NCBI RefSeq assembly: GCF_009755605.1
Contig: NZ_WPNZ01000011.1
Location: 82,093 to 146,092 of the forward strand
DNA length: 64,000 nt
Direction of reading: 5' to 3'
DNA from: Streptomyces typhae
GTDB lineage: Bacteria > Actinomycetota > Actinomycetes > Streptomycetales > Streptomycetaceae
Below, one piece after another: positions 23,896-32,948 of this stretch. A program made the position numbers and the translations under genes. How positions within the stretch are numbered: the first letter of the stretch is position 1; the number at the start of each line of letters is the position of its first letter. The notes under the pieces were generated by a model. That model ran no database searches, was not told where the DNA came from, and worked only from the letters and a program-made list of their open reading frames with translations.

Positions 23896-25956
23896 TCAGA
23901 CGGTCGCGAACGCCGGGTCGCTGACGCCCGCCTGTCCGGTCTCCACATGTCCGGCGAGGCGCCGCAGGAAGCCGGCGTCGGTGTCGGACACCACCGTCAG
24001 GTCGTACCAGCGCTGGGAGGCCCGCAGGTCCACGGTGTGCTGGACCGTCGCGCCCGCCTTGACCCCGATGGTCTCCTTGCGGCCGCCGTAGGCGTTGGTG
24101 ACCGTGAGGCCGCAGTCCACCGGGCCCGCGTTGGTCAGGGTCAGGCGGATGTCACCGGTCGCCCCGTCGTGGCGGGCGGTGACCTCGGGCCCCGCCTTCC
24201 TGCCGGGGCTCCTGAAGGCGCGCAGGAAGCCGTTCGGGCCGAAGACGGTCAGGTCGTGACTGCCCGCGGAGTAGGCCGAGTTCCACGCGTCGGAGAGGGT
24301 CCTGCCCGCTTCGGCGGTGTACGTCCAGGGGCCGTCGGTGCGGTTGCCGGAGCGTACGTGGAAGCAGACACCCGCCGCGTCGCCGCCGCCGAAGGTGAGC
24401 CGGAACCTGCCGTCCGCGGGCGTGGCGTGGCCGTCCACCACGGGCGCGTAGGGCAGCGGCCGGGCCCGCCGGGAGCCGCGCTCCTGGCGGGGCAGGGCGG
24501 GGCTCGCGGGCGCCTTCGGGTAGTAGTCGGGGTGGCGCTCCTGGTCCGGCGGGCGGTATCCGGCGGTGTCGGGCAGGTCGCCCGGCCGGGTGTCCTTGCC
24601 GGTGAAGTCGAAGGCCTCGGTGAGGTCGCCGCAGACCGCGCGGCGCCACGGCGAGATGTTCGGCTCGTGCACGCCGAAGCGTTTCTCCATGAAGCGGATG
24701 ATCGACGTGTGGTCGAGGACCCGCGAGCACACGAACCCGCCGGTGCTCCAGGGCGAGACGACCAGCATCGGCACGCGCTGGCCGAGCCCGTAGTGCCCGG
24801 CCGCGTACTGGGCGTTGCCCGGGAAGTGGTCGAGGGAGGTGGCGACCGTGGACAGGCCCTGGTTCGCGGAGGACGGGACGTAGGGCGGCACGACGTGGTC
24901 GAAGTAGCCGTCGTTCTCGTCGTAGGTGATGAACAGGGCCGTCCTGGCCCACACCTCCGGGTTCGAGGTCAGCGCGTCCAGGACCTGGGCGATGTACCAG
25001 GCGCCGTAGTTCACCGGCCAGTTCGGGTGCTCGCAGAAGGCCTCGGGCGCGGCGATCCAGGAGATCTGCGGCAGCTTGTCCGCCTCGACGTCGGCCCTCA
25101 GTCGGTCGAAGTACCCGTCGCCCGCCTTGACGTCGGTGCCGGTGCGGGCCTTGTCGTACAGCGGGTCGCCGGGCTCGGCGCTGCGGAAGGTGTTGAAGTA
25201 CAGCAGGGAGTTGTCGCCGTAGTTGCCGCGGTAGGGGGCGTGCTCGAGCCAGCCCCAGCGGCCCGCGGCGTCCAGGCCGTCGCCGACGTCCTGGTACACC
25301 TTCCAGGAGATCCCGGCCTTCTCCAGGCGCTCGGCGTACGTGGTCCAGCCGTAGCCCGCCTCCTGGTTGCCGAGGACCGGGCCGCCGCCCTTGCCGTCGT
25401 TGCCGACGTGACCGGTGAGCATGTAGTAGCGGTTGGGGTCGGTGGCCCCCATGAACGAGCAGTGGTAGGCGTCGCAGACGGTGAAGGCGTCGGCGAGCGC
25501 GTAGTGGAAGGGGATGTCGCCGCGCTTCAGATACGCCATCGTCCGCTCGGACTTCGCGGGGATCCACCGGTCGTACGCCCCGTTGTTGAAGGCCTTGTGC
25601 CCGCCGGCCCAGTCGTGGTCGAGGCCCGCGATGAACTGCATGCCCAGATTGTCCTTGTCCGGGTGGAACGGCAGGACTTCCTTGCCCCCGCCTTGCTGGT
25701 GCCACACCGGCTTGCCGCTGGGGAGGGTGACGGGGCGCGGGTCCCCGAAGCCGCGCACGCCCTTCATGGTGCCGAAGTAGTGGTCGAAGGAGCGGTTCTC
25801 CTGCATCAGGACCACGATGTGCTCGACGTCCTTCAGGGAGCCGGTGAGCCGCCGGGCGGGCAGCGACGCGGCGCGGCTGACGCTCTGCGTGAGCATCGAG
25901 AACGCGGCCGTGCCACCGGCGAGTTGCAGGAAGCGGCGCCGGTTGATCTCAGGCAT
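23896..25956 (-). CDS. Secreted phosphocholine-type phospholipase C (Tat substrate)
   Basis: 686 aa. The N-terminus INRRRFLQLAGGTAAFSML is a twin-arginine signal. The phosphoesterase domain of the PlcC/acid-phosphatase AcpA family follows, with EHIVVLMQENRSFDHYFGTMKGVRGF (metal-binding Glu-Asn), GATDPNRYYMLTGH, ITYDENDGYFDHVVPP and VCSRVLDHTSIIRFMEKRFG. Two C-terminal DUF756-like beta modules occupy residues ~480-686. It hydrolyses phosphatidylcholine and related lipids outside the cell, probably for phosphorus. ATG 25956 is chosen by the Tat signal; GAGG lies 13 bases upstream. Monocistronic with its own terminator. Confidence 0.93.
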   Translation of the reverse strand: MPEINRRRFLQLAGGTAAFSMLTQSVSRAASLPARRLTGSLKDVEHIVVLMQENRSFDHYFGTMKGVRGFGDPRPVTLPSGKPVWHQQGGGKEVLPFHPDKDNLGMQFIAGLDHDWAGGHKAFNNGAYDRWIPAKSERTMAYLKRGDIPFHYALADAFTVCDAYHCSFMGATDPNRYYMLTGHVGNDGKGGGPVLGNQEAGYGWTTYAERLEKAGISWKVYQDVGDGLDAAGRWGWLEHAPYRGNYGDNSLLYFNTFRSAEPGDPLYDKARTGTDVKAGDGYFDRLRADVEADKLPQISWIAAPEAFCEHPNWPVNYGAWYIAQVLDALTSNPEVWARTALFITYDENDGYFDHVVPPYVPSSANQGLSTVATSLDHFPGNAQYAAGHYGLGQRVPMLVVSPWSTGGFVCSRVLDHTSIIRFMEKRFGVHEPNISPWRRAVCGDLTEAFDFTGKDTRPGDLPDTAGYRPPDQERHPDYYPKAPASPALPRQERGSRRARPLPYAPVVDGHATPADGRFRLTFGGGDAAGVCFHVRSGNRTDGPWTYTAEAGRTLSDAWNSAYSAGSHDLTVFGPNGFLRAFRSPGRKAGPEVTARHDGATGDIRLTLTNAGPVDCGLTVTNAYGGRKETIGVKAGATVQHTVDLRASQRWYDLTVVSDTDAGFLRRLAGHVETGQAGVSDPAFATV

Positions 25957-26213
25957 TGGGGGGTGACCTCGCGTGATGTGGGGGGATCCGAGCGGGTGCA
26001 GTGTGTCAAGGGAGCCAGGCTGACGGAAGGGGCAGGCGGTTTCGTGTCGGCGGGGTGACGGCGCGGCCAACCACGAATGCCGTCGTTGCGGGCTTGTGAA
26101 CTCCCGCCCGCCGCGGAATGCGGGCGGTGCCCCGGACCTTGTGATCACTGAGTACGGCCGGTCCCCGCGGGGTGCCGGACCGCGGGCGAGACCGGAAGCG
26201 GAGCGAGGGACAG

Positions 26214-27134
26214 ATGGCCAAGGCGTACGTTTTCACCCGGCACGGCGGCCCCGAGGTGGAGGCACTCGTGGACCGCGAACCCCCCGGGCCCGGCCCCGGG
26301 CAGCTCCTGATCGAGGTGCGGGCCGCGGGCGTCAACCCCGTCGACTTCAAGCTGCGCGACGGCTACCGCAGGCCGGGCCAGGCGCCCGCCGAACTGCCCG
26401 AGGTGCTCGGGAGCGAGGCCGCGGGCGTGGTCGTGCGGACCGGGCCCGGCGTGGAGGGGTTCGCCGTCGGTGACGCGGTGTTCGGGTCCACGCTGACCGG
26501 CGGCTACGCCGAGTACACGCTGCTGCCGGTGTCGGTGGCCGCCCACAAGCCGGGGGGCCTGACGTTCGCCGAGGCGGCGACGCTGCCGGTCGCCGCGGCC
26601 ACCGCCTACGACGGGGTGCGCCAGCTCGCGCTGCCCGCGGGGGCGACCCTCCTCGTCACGGGCGCGGGCGGCGGCGTGGGCAGCAGCGCGGTGCGGCTCG
26701 CGCTGCACGAGGGCCTGCGGGTCATCGGCACGGCGAGCGCGGGCAAGAAGGACGTCGTCGAGTCGCTCGGCGCCGTCCATGTGGCGTCGGGGCCCGGCCT
26801 CGCGGAGCGCGTCCGGGCGGCGGCCCCTGGCGGTGTCGACGGCGTCTTCGACCTCGTCGGCGGCGAGCCGCTGCGGGAGGTCGCCGAACTGGTCGCCGAC
26901 CGCACCAAGCTGATCACCGCGGGCGGCAAGCAGCTCGTGGCCGAGCTCGGCGGTTCCCCGGTGGCGCGGGCACGCGACGCGGCCACCTTGACCGCGGTCG
27001 CGGGCCTCGCCGCCCGGGGCGTGATCCGCCCCGCCATCACGGCCACGTTCCCGCTGGCACGGGCGGGTGAGGCGCTGCGCACCGTCGAGGCCGGGCACGC
27101 GCGCGGCAAGGTCGTGATCGAGGTGAAGGCATGA
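26214..27134 (+). CDS. MDR-family NADP-dependent oxidoreductase (quinone reductase-like)
   Basis: 306 aa zinc-free medium-chain dehydrogenase. The N-terminal GroES-like fold contains VRAAGVNPVDFKLRDGYRR; the Rossmann motif is VTGAGGGVGSSAVRLALHEG. No zinc ligands are present. ATG 26214 is preceded by GAGGGA. The stop overlaps the next start as ATGA, coupling it to a GNAT acetyltransferase. Substrate not predictable; quinone or enone reduction is usual for the family. Confidence 0.88.
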   Translation: MAKAYVFTRHGGPEVEALVDREPPGPGPGQLLIEVRAAGVNPVDFKLRDGYRRPGQAPAELPEVLGSEAAGVVVRTGPGVEGFAVGDAVFGSTLTGGYAEYTLLPVSVAAHKPGGLTFAEAATLPVAAATAYDGVRQLALPAGATLLVTGAGGGVGSSAVRLALHEGLRVIGTASAGKKDVVESLGAVHVASGPGLAERVRAAAPGGVDGVFDLVGGEPLREVAELVADRTKLITAGGKQLVAELGGSPVARARDAATLTAVAGLAARGVIRPAITATFPLARAGEALRTVEAGHARGKVVIEVKA

Positions 27135-27985
27135 GTGCCCGGACGGTGCAGCAGGCCGTCCGGAGTGCCGGGACGGCGGCTCGGGGTGGTGCGGCGGGTG
27201 GTGCGGCCGCCCCGGGTCACGACACCCCGGCCGCACGCGACAGCCCGGCCGCCCCTGCTTACGACGCCCCGGTGGACTCCGCCCATCCGCTCGACAACCC
27301 CGGCTTCGCCTCGCTCAACGGGCCGCACGCCGGGTTCGCCGAGCGGCGCGGGCGGGTGGTGCGCTATCCGGCCGACGTGTCGCCGTGGCTGGGGGTTCCG
27401 GCGGAGCCCGGCGCCGAGGACTGGGCGGACCTCGCCGCCTTCGCGGGGCCGGAGGGCGAGGTGCCGCTGCCCGGCGTCGCGGCGCGGCTGCCGGAGGGCT
27501 GGGTGCTCACGGCGGACGTGCCGGGGGTGCAGCTCGTGGACGCGGGGATCGCGGCGGCGCCCGACGAGGCGGCGGTGCTGCTCGGCCCCGACGACGTGCC
27601 CGAGATGCTCGACCTGGTGACGCGCACCCGGCCGGGACCGTTCCGGGACCGCACCGTGGAACTCGGCACGTACCTCGGCATCCGGCACCGGGGCGCCCTG
27701 GTCGCGATGGCCGGGGAGCGGCTGCACCCGCCGGGCTGGACGGAGATCAGCGCGGTCTGCACCGACCCGGCACACCGGGGCCGGGGCCTCGCGAGCCGCC
27801 TCGTGCTCGCCGTCGCGCACGGCGTCCGCGAGCGCGGCGAGACCCCGTTCCTGCACACGGCGGCGGCCAACACCGGCGCGATCGCCCTGTACGAGTCGCT
27901 GGGGTTCCGGCTGCGCCGCACCGTCCGCTTCCGTGCCGCGCGGGTGCCCGCCGCCGCGTCCCGGGGAGGGCGCTCACGTTCCTGA
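27131..27985 (+). CDS. GNAT-family N-acetyltransferase (FR47-like)
   Basis: 284 aa. The acetyl-CoA pocket is in the C-terminal part: EISAVCTDPAHRGRGLASRLVLAVAHG, followed by FLHTAAANTGAIALYESLGFRLRRTVRF. Residues 1-45 are an Ala/Gly-rich low-complexity head; a shorter start cannot be excluded. Coupled (ATGA) to the upstream oxidoreductase. The acetyl acceptor is unknown. Confidence 0.87.
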   Translation: MSARTVQQAVRSAGTAARGGAAGGAAAPGHDTPAARDSPAAPAYDAPVDSAHPLDNPGFASLNGPHAGFAERRGRVVRYPADVSPWLGVPAEPGAEDWADLAAFAGPEGEVPLPGVAARLPEGWVLTADVPGVQLVDAGIAAAPDEAAVLLGPDDVPEMLDLVTRTRPGPFRDRTVELGTYLGIRHRGALVAMAGERLHPPGWTEISAVCTDPAHRGRGLASRLVLAVAHGVRERGETPFLHTAAANTGAIALYESLGFRLRRTVRFRAARVPAAASRGGRSRS

Positions 27986-28023
27986 CCGGGAAAAATGGCA
28001 GGACGTCCGGCAGGGCCCGTTGA

Positions 28024-28029
28024 TACTTT
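28024..28029 (+). promoter_or_regulatory. -10 box TACTTT of a likely leaderless promoter
   Basis: TACTTT ends six bases before the ATG at 28036 and there is no Shine-Dalgarno sequence in between. Confidence 0.5.
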
Positions 28030-28035
28030 CCGGAC

Positions 28036-28539
28036 ATGCGTGCCCTCGGTGAAAAAGAGATCCGTGCCTCGTTCGTGAACTGCTCCAAGGGCGAGGCGAG
28101 GCGCCTGACCCTGCCCGCGGAGTTCACCGGGACGCCCTGGTCCGACCTGGACTTCCTCGGCTGGCGCGACCCCAAGGCCCCGGACCGCGGCTATGTGGTG
28201 GCGGAGCGGGACGACGCCCTCGTCGGCATCGCCCTGCGCGCCGCCACGGGGGCCCGCCGCTCCCTGCTGAAGTCCAGCATCTGCTCGGTGTGCGTGACGC
28301 CGCAGGCCGGTTCGGGCATCGCCCTGCTCGTCGCGCCCCGCGCGGGCGAGGCGGGGCGGCAGGGCAACACCGTCGGCCTGTACGTCTGCGCCGACCTCGC
28401 CTGTTCCCTCTACGTACGCGGCAAGAAGCAGTCGGCGCTGGCCCGCCGCATGGAGGAGAACCTCACCCCGCAGGAGCAACACGAGCGGACGCTGCGCAAC
28501 CTGCACGGCTTCCTGAACCAGGTGCTGGCAGGCGTCTGA
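28036..28539 (+). CDS. FBP-domain (FusB/EF-G-binding-like) protein
   Basis: 167 aa. It matches the FBP family whose C-terminal treble-clef zinc finger binds elongation factor G: SSICSVCVTPQAGSGIALLVAPRAG, then GLYVCADLACSLYVRGKK and ERTLRNLHGFLNQVL. FusB proteins free EF-G from fusidic acid-stalled ribosomes; actinobacterial members are mostly uncharacterised. ATG 28036 appears leaderless (TACTTT at -12). Single-gene unit. Confidence 0.83.
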   Translation: MRALGEKEIRASFVNCSKGEARRLTLPAEFTGTPWSDLDFLGWRDPKAPDRGYVVAERDDALVGIALRAATGARRSLLKSSICSVCVTPQAGSGIALLVAPRAGEAGRQGNTVGLYVCADLACSLYVRGKKQSALARRMEENLTPQEQHERTLRNLHGFLNQVLAGV

Positions 28540-28601
28540 ACGGCCAGGTGCGGGCAGGCCCTGAGCCTGCCCGCCGCGGGGGGGGCGCCTCCCCCGGTCC
28601 G

Positions 28602-29012
28602 CTATTTATCCCGGGGGTCGACCAGTTGCAGGGTCAGGGCGTCCGGCGGCTCGGCCGTTCCGGGGCCGCCCGCCTCCGCCCAGGCGAGTATGTCGTCCAG
28701 GGACGCGTCGTCCAGGGCGAAACCCACCCAGGCCGGGCGGCCGCCCCGCGCCCGGCCGTCGCGGGAGGGCTGCACGACGACGATGTTGGCCTGGCCGCAG
28801 GGGCCGAGGCACTCGCTGGTGCGCACGGCGAACCGGCCCCCGGAGCGCTCCGCCGCGGCCCGCAGCCGCGCCAGTTGGCCCGCGTGGTCCGTGCCGGGGT
28901 GCTTGCGGGGGTCGCCGCAGCAGCACCCGCGGCACACCACGAGCGTGCAGGGGCGGGCGGCGGGCGCTCGGGGCGCGGCGGCGGGCTCGGTGCGGAACTC
29001 GGACGCGGTCAT
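28602..29012 (-). CDS. Thioredoxin-like [2Fe-2S] ferredoxin-domain protein
   Basis: 136 aa. Cysteine pattern VCRGCCCGDPRKH near residue 26 and TSECLGPCGQANIVVV near 68 fit the (2Fe-2S) ferredoxin-like/CobW-adjacent family with a thioredoxin fold. The N-terminal ~20 residues are Ala/Pro rich. It starts 7 bases after the GH4 gene on the same strand, so they are co-transcribed. The electron partner is unknown. Confidence 0.82.
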   Translation of the reverse strand: MTASEFRTEPAAAPRAPAARPCTLVVCRGCCCGDPRKHPGTDHAGQLARLRAAAERSGGRFAVRTSECLGPCGQANIVVVQPSRDGRARGGRPAWVGFALDDASLDDILAWAEAGGPGTAEPPDALTLQLVDPRDK

Positions 29013-29019
29013 CTTGTGA

Positions 29020-30360
29020 TCATGTCAGGTAGGCCAGACCGGGGTGCGCCTGCCCGTAGCCGTCCATCAGGCGCCGGGCCACGGACACCGAGTCGACCAG
29101 CGGGTGCAGCGCGAACGCCTTGACCGCGGTGGCCCGGGAGCCGCTCTCGACGGCGGCGAGCACCTCGCGCTCGACCGCCTTGACCGCGCACACCAGACCG
29201 GTGGCGTGCCCCGGCAGCGGGGACACGGCCGCCGGGTGCGCCCCGGAGGCGTCGACCGTGCACGGCACCTCGATCACGGCGTCCGTGTCGAGCTGCGGCA
29301 GGGTCGCGCGGTTGCGGACGTTGAGGATCAGCAGGGCGCGTTCGTCGCGGGCGATGGCGCGCATCAGGGCGAGGGCCACCTGTTCGTAGCCGCCGGACTT
29401 TATGTCCTCGGCGGCCCGCTCCCCCGCGCCCGCGGCTTCCCTGCTGTGCGCCATGTACGTCGCCTCGCGCTCCGCGCGCGTGGCGTCCCAGGTAGCGAAC
29501 GCGGCGGTCTCCGGGTTCCGCATCCGGGTGTAGAAGCGTGCCTGCTGGTCGTGCAGGAACGCGCCGCGCGTCCGCTCCGCCTGCTGGTAGGCCCGTACCG
29601 CCTCGCGGTTGAAGTAGTAGTAGTGCAGGTACTCGTTGGGGATCGCGCCGAGGGACTGGAGCCAGTCCGCGCCGAAGAGCTTGCCCTCCTCGAAGGATTC
29701 GAGGAGGTCGCGGTCGTGCAACAGGCGCGGCAGGAGGTCCTCGCCGTCGACCTGGAGCCCGCTCAGCCAGCCCAGGTGGTTCAGGCCCACATAGTCCAGC
29801 CAGGCCCGGCCGGGTTCGGCGCCTAGCAGCCGCGCGACGCGGCGGCCGAGGCCGACGGGTGAGTCGCAGATGCCGATGACGCGGTCGCCGAGGTACCGGG
29901 ACATCGCCTCGGTCACCAGGCCCGCCGGGTTGGTGAAGTTGATGACCCACGCGTCGGGCGCGAGGCGCGCGACGCGGCGGGCGATGTCGACGGCGACGGG
30001 CACCGTCCGCAGCCCGTACGCGATGCCGCCCGCGCCGACGGTCTCCTGCCCGAGGACCCCTTCGTCGAGGGCGACCCGCTCGTCGGCGGCCCGCCCCCGC
30101 AGGCCGCCGACGCGGATCGCGGAGAACACGAAGTCGGCGCCGCGCAGCGCCTCGTCGAGGTCGGCGGTGACGCGCACGCCGGGTGCGTCCGGCACCCCCG
30201 CCGCCTGCTCGGCGAGCACCCGCGCAATGGCGCCCGCCCGGTCGGCGTCCACGTCGTGCAGGACGACCTCGGTGATCCGGCCCTCGGCACGGTCGCCGAG
30301 CAGGGCCCGGTACACCAGCGGCACCCGGAAACCGCCGCCACCCAGAATTACCAGCCTCAC
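29020..30360 (-). CDS. GH4 6-phospho-beta-glucosidase-like enzyme
   Basis: 446 aa. Family GH4 signs: N-terminal Rossmann motif LVILGGGGFRVPLVYRAL, SAIRVGGLRGRAADERVALDEGVLGQETVGAGG, INFTNPAGLVTEAM, the metal Cys in ICDSPVGLGRR, and LNHLGWLSG. GH4 enzymes use NAD+ and Mn2+ in a redox-elimination mechanism on phosphoglycosides. GTG 30360 is chosen: GAGGTGG lies ten bases upstream and the Rossmann strand begins at once. It lies 46 bases after the thioesterase and 7 bases before the ferredoxin gene. Confidence 0.92.
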   Translation of the reverse strand: MRLVILGGGGFRVPLVYRALLGDRAEGRITEVVLHDVDADRAGAIARVLAEQAAGVPDAPGVRVTADLDEALRGADFVFSAIRVGGLRGRAADERVALDEGVLGQETVGAGGIAYGLRTVPVAVDIARRVARLAPDAWVINFTNPAGLVTEAMSRYLGDRVIGICDSPVGLGRRVARLLGAEPGRAWLDYVGLNHLGWLSGLQVDGEDLLPRLLHDRDLLESFEEGKLFGADWLQSLGAIPNEYLHYYYFNREAVRAYQQAERTRGAFLHDQQARFYTRMRNPETAAFATWDATRAEREATYMAHSREAAGAGERAAEDIKSGGYEQVALALMRAIARDERALLILNVRNRATLPQLDTDAVIEVPCTVDASGAHPAAVSPLPGHATGLVCAVKAVEREVLAAVESGSRATAVKAFALHPLVDSVSVARRLMDGYGQAHPGLAYLT

Positions 30361-30406
30361 GTCTGAACCACCTCGTCCGCCGTCGCCGTGCACGTCACCG
30401 GTGAAC

Positions 30407-30913
30407 CTATCCGGCGCCGCCGCCCAGCGCCGCGATGGCCCGGCCCGCCCACTCCGGTGCCGGTTCCACGAACTCGGCGAGGCGCTCGGCGACGGCGTCC
30501 GGGAACGGCACCGCGCGCCCGAGTCCCTGGTCGACGTGGAGCGCGAGCAGTTCGGTCGTCGCCGCGGGCGCGGCGTCCGGCGCCGGTTCGGCACCGGCGG
30601 CGTCGACCACGTACAGCTCGTGGGCGAAGTGCGCCTTCTTGCCGTGCACGCCGAGCACCCTGGTGCGCACGGCGAGGTGCGCGCCCTCGGCGACGTCCCG
30701 CAGATAGCGCAGATGTCCCTCGACGGTGTAGAGGGAGCAGCCGGTGGTCTCGCGGTACGCGGCGTGCAGGCCGGTGGCGTCCATCATGGCGTCGGTGGCG
30801 AACCCGAAGGCCAGCGAGTAGTAGCCCTCGCTCATGTGGCCGTTGTAGTCGATCCACTCGGCCGGTACGACCTGCCGGTGCAGCGGCAGGCGCCGGGCGA
30901 TCTCCCGGGTCAC
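30407..30913 (-). CDS. cdhB: Hot-dog thioesterase, betainyl-CoA type
   Basis: 168 aa 4HBT-fold thioesterase: VVPAEWIDYNGHMSEGYYSLAF contains the catalytic Asp of the DYNGHM motif. In Pseudomonas the order cdhC-cdhA-cdhB encodes carnitine breakdown, with CdhB releasing betaine from betainyl-CoA; the same order occurs here. The GTG start at 30913 overlaps the dehydrogenase stop as GTGA. Specific substrate inferred from context. Confidence 0.85.
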   Translation of the reverse strand: MTREIARRLPLHRQVVPAEWIDYNGHMSEGYYSLAFGFATDAMMDATGLHAAYRETTGCSLYTVEGHLRYLRDVAEGAHLAVRTRVLGVHGKKAHFAHELYVVDAAGAEPAPDAAPAATTELLALHVDQGLGRAVPFPDAVAERLAEFVEPAPEWAGRAIAALGGGAG

Positions 30914-31893
30914 TCCGTTCCCCTCCCGGTGGCGGGGGCGGTGGCCTGTCCCGGGAGCCTCCCGGTCGCGCGCAGGACGTCGATGACGCCCCGGTCGCGC
31001 TCGGCGACGAGGTCGGCGATGGTGCGCCCGGCGGCGGCCTCCTCGCAGCCGCCGACCACCGCGTCGTACAGCTCCCGGTCGAGTTCGGGGGCTTCGAGGC
31101 GCGTCCACGGCGACTTCAGGGAAGGACCGAAGTGGTCGAGCATGTGCGCCATGCCGCCCTCGCCTCCGGCCAGCGCGAAGGTGAGCATGGGGCCCATGAA
31201 CGCCCAGCGCAGGCCGGGGCCTTCGGTGATGGAGGCGTCGATCTCCGCGACGGTGGCCTCGCCGTTGGCGACCATGTGCAGCGCCTCGCGCCACAGGGCT
31301 TCCTGGAGGCGGTTGGCGATGAAGCCGGGCACCTCGCTCTTCATGGTGATCACGGACTTGCCCGCGACCTCGTAGAAGCGGGACGCCCAGGCGACGGCGT
31401 CGGCGTCGGTCCGCTCGCCGCCGACGACCTCGACGAGGGGGATGAGGTACGGCGGGTTGAAGGGGTGTCCGACGACGAGGCGGCCGGGGGTCGCCGCGCC
31501 GGTCTGCATGTCGGTCATCGGATAGCCCGACGTGGACGAGGCGATGACGGCACCGGCGGGCGCGGCGGCGTCGATGCGCGTCAGGAGGTCGCGCTTGAGC
31601 TCCAGCTTCTCGGGGGCGCTCTCCTGGACGAACTCGGCGTCCGCGACGGCTTCTTCGAGCGTCGCGGCGACGGTCAGGCGCTCCCGCGAGGCGCCGTCGG
31701 CGAGGCCGATCCGGGTCAGCGCGGGCCAGGCGGCGTCGACGAGCCGCCGCAGCCGCTGCTCGGCGTCGGGCGCCGGGTCCCAGGCGGTGACGTCGTAGCC
31801 ACGCGCCAGGAAGTGCGCGACCCAGCCACCGCCGATCACACCTGCCCCGACACAGGCGACGCGCCGGACTTCTTCGGGTTTGGTCATGGTCAT
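30910..31893 (-). CDS. cdhA: L-carnitine 3-dehydrogenase (3-hydroxyacyl-CoA dehydrogenase family)
   Basis: 327 aa. NAD motif VACVGAGVIGGGWVAHFLARGYDV, SSTSGYPMTDMQ, and VVGHPFNPPYLIPLVEVVGG, the last typical of carnitine and lambda-crystallin-type dehydrogenases. It oxidises L-carnitine to 3-dehydrocarnitine. ATG 31893 has AAGGGA at ten bases; a second ATG two codons on is less well placed. Between the BKACE gene and the thioesterase. Confidence 0.87.
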   Translation of the reverse strand: MTMTKPEEVRRVACVGAGVIGGGWVAHFLARGYDVTAWDPAPDAEQRLRRLVDAAWPALTRIGLADGASRERLTVAATLEEAVADAEFVQESAPEKLELKRDLLTRIDAAAPAGAVIASSTSGYPMTDMQTGAATPGRLVVGHPFNPPYLIPLVEVVGGERTDADAVAWASRFYEVAGKSVITMKSEVPGFIANRLQEALWREALHMVANGEATVAEIDASITEGPGLRWAFMGPMLTFALAGGEGGMAHMLDHFGPSLKSPWTRLEAPELDRELYDAVVGGCEEAAAGRTIADLVAERDRGVIDVLRATGRLPGQATAPATGRGTE

Positions 31894-31930
31894 CGACTGA
31901 GATTTCCCTTCAATGCCGGGCGGAGGTACA

Positions 31931-31976
31931 CGCGCCCCGAAAGGGGCGCGGGGAACTGCGCGACCAGCCACAACCG
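31931..31976. repeat. Dispersed hairpin repeat (GGGGCGCGGGGAACTGCGCGA family)
   Basis: CGCGCCCC-GAAA-GGGGCGCG (31931-31950) is an 8-bp stem with a GAAA loop, followed by GGAACTGCGCGACCAGCC. This motif is frequent between Streptomyces genes. Here it sits between cdhC and cdhA and may process or attenuate the transcript. Confidence 0.7.
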
Positions 31977-32004
31977 GCCCGCAGTGGAGGTGAGGGCGAA
32001 ACCC

Positions 32005-32898
32005 CTACGAACGAGGCTTGAGACCAAGCTTCGACCGGGCCTCGTCCGGCGAGGCCACCCGGGACCCGAGCCCCTCGGTGATCTGGACGGCGCGCTCGAC
32101 GAGTTGGGCGTTGGTCGCCTTGTTGCCCTTGCCGAGGTACAGGTTGTCCTCCAGACCAACCCGGACCTGCCCGCCGAGCAGGATGGACTGCGCGACCCAC
32201 GGCATCTGCATGCGCCCGAGCGCGAAGCTGGCCCACACGGCGCCGTCGGGCAGCATGTTGACCATGGACTGGAGCACGCCGGGGTCGGCGGGAGCGCCCC
32301 AGGGGATGCCCATGCAGAGCTGGAAGACGGTGGGGTCGTCCAGCAGGCCCTCGGCCAGGAGCTGCTTGGCGAACCAGAGCTGACCGGTGTCGAAGATCTC
32401 CAGCTCGGGCCGTACGCCGAGTTCCTGGATGCGCCGGGCGCCCTGGCGGAGCATGTCGGGCGTGGACACGTAGAGGTTGGAGCCGTCGCCGAAGTTGAGG
32501 GAGCCGCAGTCCAGGGTGCAGATGTCGGGGAGGAGGTCCTCGACGTGCGGGAGGCGGTCGAGGCCGCCGACGAGGTCGGTGCCGGGCAGGTGGGTGAGCG
32601 GCTCGTCCGGGTCGATGACGAGGTCGCCGCCCATGCCCGCCGTCAGGTTGATGACGACGTCGGTGCCGGTCTCCTTGATGCGTTCGACGACTTCGCGGTA
32701 CAGGCTCGGATTGCGGGACGGAGCGCCGGTCTCGGGGTCGCGGACGTGGATGTGCACGACGGCGGCCCCCGCGTCGGCGGCCTCCACCGCGTTCCGGGCT
32801 ATCTGCTGCGGGGTGACGGGGACGTGCGGGCTCTTGCTGACGGTGTCACCGGCGCCGGTGAGGGCGCAGGTGATGATGACGTTGTCGTTCACGGGCAT
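32005..32898 (-). CDS. cdhC: BKACE-family beta-keto acid cleavage enzyme (dehydrocarnitine cleavage)
   Basis: 297 aa, DUF849/BKACE TIM barrel. VIITCALTGAGDT at the N-terminus, AGAAVVHIHVRDPETGAPSR with the zinc-binding HIH, and VRVGLEDNLYLGKGNKATNAQLVERA near the end. It splits 3-dehydrocarnitine with acetyl-CoA to acetoacetate and betainyl-CoA in the cdhCAB pathway. ATG 32898 has AAGGGAG nine bases upstream. First gene of a possible five-gene minus-strand unit. Confidence 0.87.
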   Translation of the reverse strand: MPVNDNVIITCALTGAGDTVSKSPHVPVTPQQIARNAVEAADAGAAVVHIHVRDPETGAPSRNPSLYREVVERIKETGTDVVINLTAGMGGDLVIDPDEPLTHLPGTDLVGGLDRLPHVEDLLPDICTLDCGSLNFGDGSNLYVSTPDMLRQGARRIQELGVRPELEIFDTGQLWFAKQLLAEGLLDDPTVFQLCMGIPWGAPADPGVLQSMVNMLPDGAVWASFALGRMQMPWVAQSILLGGQVRVGLEDNLYLGKGNKATNAQLVERAVQITEGLGSRVASPDEARSKLGLKPRS

Positions 32899-32948
32899 GC
32901 CGGACTCCCTTGCGGGTGGTGGGGGTTGCTTGTGGGGGCGTACGGGGT

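Noticed and set aside
23745..23948. N-terminal extension of valS made of repeated RRERGKAKD residues
   Set aside because: It only translates the 27-bp repeats and a terminator hairpin; ValS begins at 23744.
26090..26110. PHO box before the phospholipase gene
   Set aside because: Only a single GTTCAC-like unit is seen on the minus strand; a PhoP site needs two direct repeats.
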